DNA from: Sycobia sp. Sy_11 | Taxonomy: Eukaryota; Arthropoda; Insecta; Hymenoptera; Epichrysomallidae | DNA length: 64,000 nucleotides | Reading direction: 5' to 3' | NCBI GenBank assembly: GCA_018907035.1 | Contig: JACCIC010000299.1 | Coordinates: 372,001-436,000 of the forward strand | In this document: positions 63,920 through 64,000 of the stretch, piece by piece | How the letters are laid out: each line of letters begins with the position of its first letter | Numbering within the stretch: position 1 is the first letter of the stretch | Program-made: the position numbers and the translations under genes | Notes under the pieces: generated by a model | Database searches by the model: none | What the model was told of the DNA's origin: nothing | The model's input: only the letters and a program-made list of their open reading frames with translations

Positions 63920-64000
63920 AGGTACAATTTTTCATTTCTAGCAAACTTAATTTTTAGCCAAATTTAAAATCATGAATAATAATTAAGATAAATAGAGCGC

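Larger units (their letters stand above)
59084..64000 (+). mobile_element. Ty3/gypsy element Gyp-4, runs off the right edge
   Basis: Primer-binding site, gag, protease, RT, RNase H, integrase and a further 3' ORF in canonical order. Three in-frame stops in gag, two in the protease/RT part, one frameshift near 61070 and two stops after the integrase core; a 692-codon stretch of pol is open. The 3' LTR lies outside the window. The fragment at 1-366 is a diverged relative. Confidence 0.9.

Noticed and set aside
1..64000. CRISPR array, bacterial operons, riboswitches or ribosome-binding sites
   Set aside because: The window is eukaryotic in every respect (introns, SINE, LTR elements, poly(A) signals). 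Regular repeats found are microsatellites, iterons or coding repeats.

Overview
This window reads as transposon-rich intergenic DNA from an arthropod nuclear genome, most likely an insect and possibly a hymenopteran. It is AT-rich, with long (TA)n, (GT)n and poly(A) tracts. It holds Ty3/gypsy LTR elements, an R1-clade LINE, a tRNA-derived SINE, foldback elements and two copies of a Polinton/Maverick (adintovirus-like) element. I found no convincing host protein-coding gene, rRNA gene, true tRNA gene or CRISPR array. Species-level placement is inference.

Layout. 1-366: fused protease/RT scrap of a gypsy family related to the one at the right edge. About 1.1-4.2 kb: right-hand fragment of Polinton copy 1 (packaging ATPase, PLA2/virion gene, adenain-like protease, two capsid genes, terminal repeat), all broken. 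5.54-9.46 kb: gypsy element Gyp-1 (+), with no gag and no integrase core. 10.93-11.14 kb: SINE with target-site duplication. 11.8-14.65 kb: scrambled R1 LINE pieces in both orientations. 14.7-15.2 kb: unidentified retroelement-like ORF. 17.0-17.9 kb: an LTR and primer-binding site of a minus-strand element. 20.47-28.67 kb: Gyp-2 (+), in which RT lies between two gag parts. 28.7-34.8 kb: AT-rich DNA with a long-TIR element, two more SINEs and two large foldbacks. 34.8-50.5 kb: Polinton copy 2, with its left terminus and the whole gene set. 50.97-58.34 kb: Gyp-3 (-), lacking an integrase core but with an extra 3' ORF behind a splice acceptor. About 58.5-64 kb: Gyp-4 (+), the best preserved gypsy copy, with a 692-codon open RT/RNase H/integrase frame.

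Polinton copy 2 works as a unit. A protein-primed DNA polymerase B and a small ORF are transcribed rightward. A retrovirus-like integrase with chromodomain, a coiled-coil protein, a conserved DUF-like protein and the A32-type packaging ATPase are transcribed leftward. Past a divergent promoter gap, a PLA2-containing virion protein, a cysteine protease and the minor and major capsid proteins are transcribed rightward. Its left arm adds a promoter-bearing gene I do not recognise, diverged tandem repeats, CCAAT-box repeats and several GT-AG introns. Only the ATPase frame is uninterrupted. Every other recognisable gene has stops or frameshifts, so this is a fossil rather than an active element.
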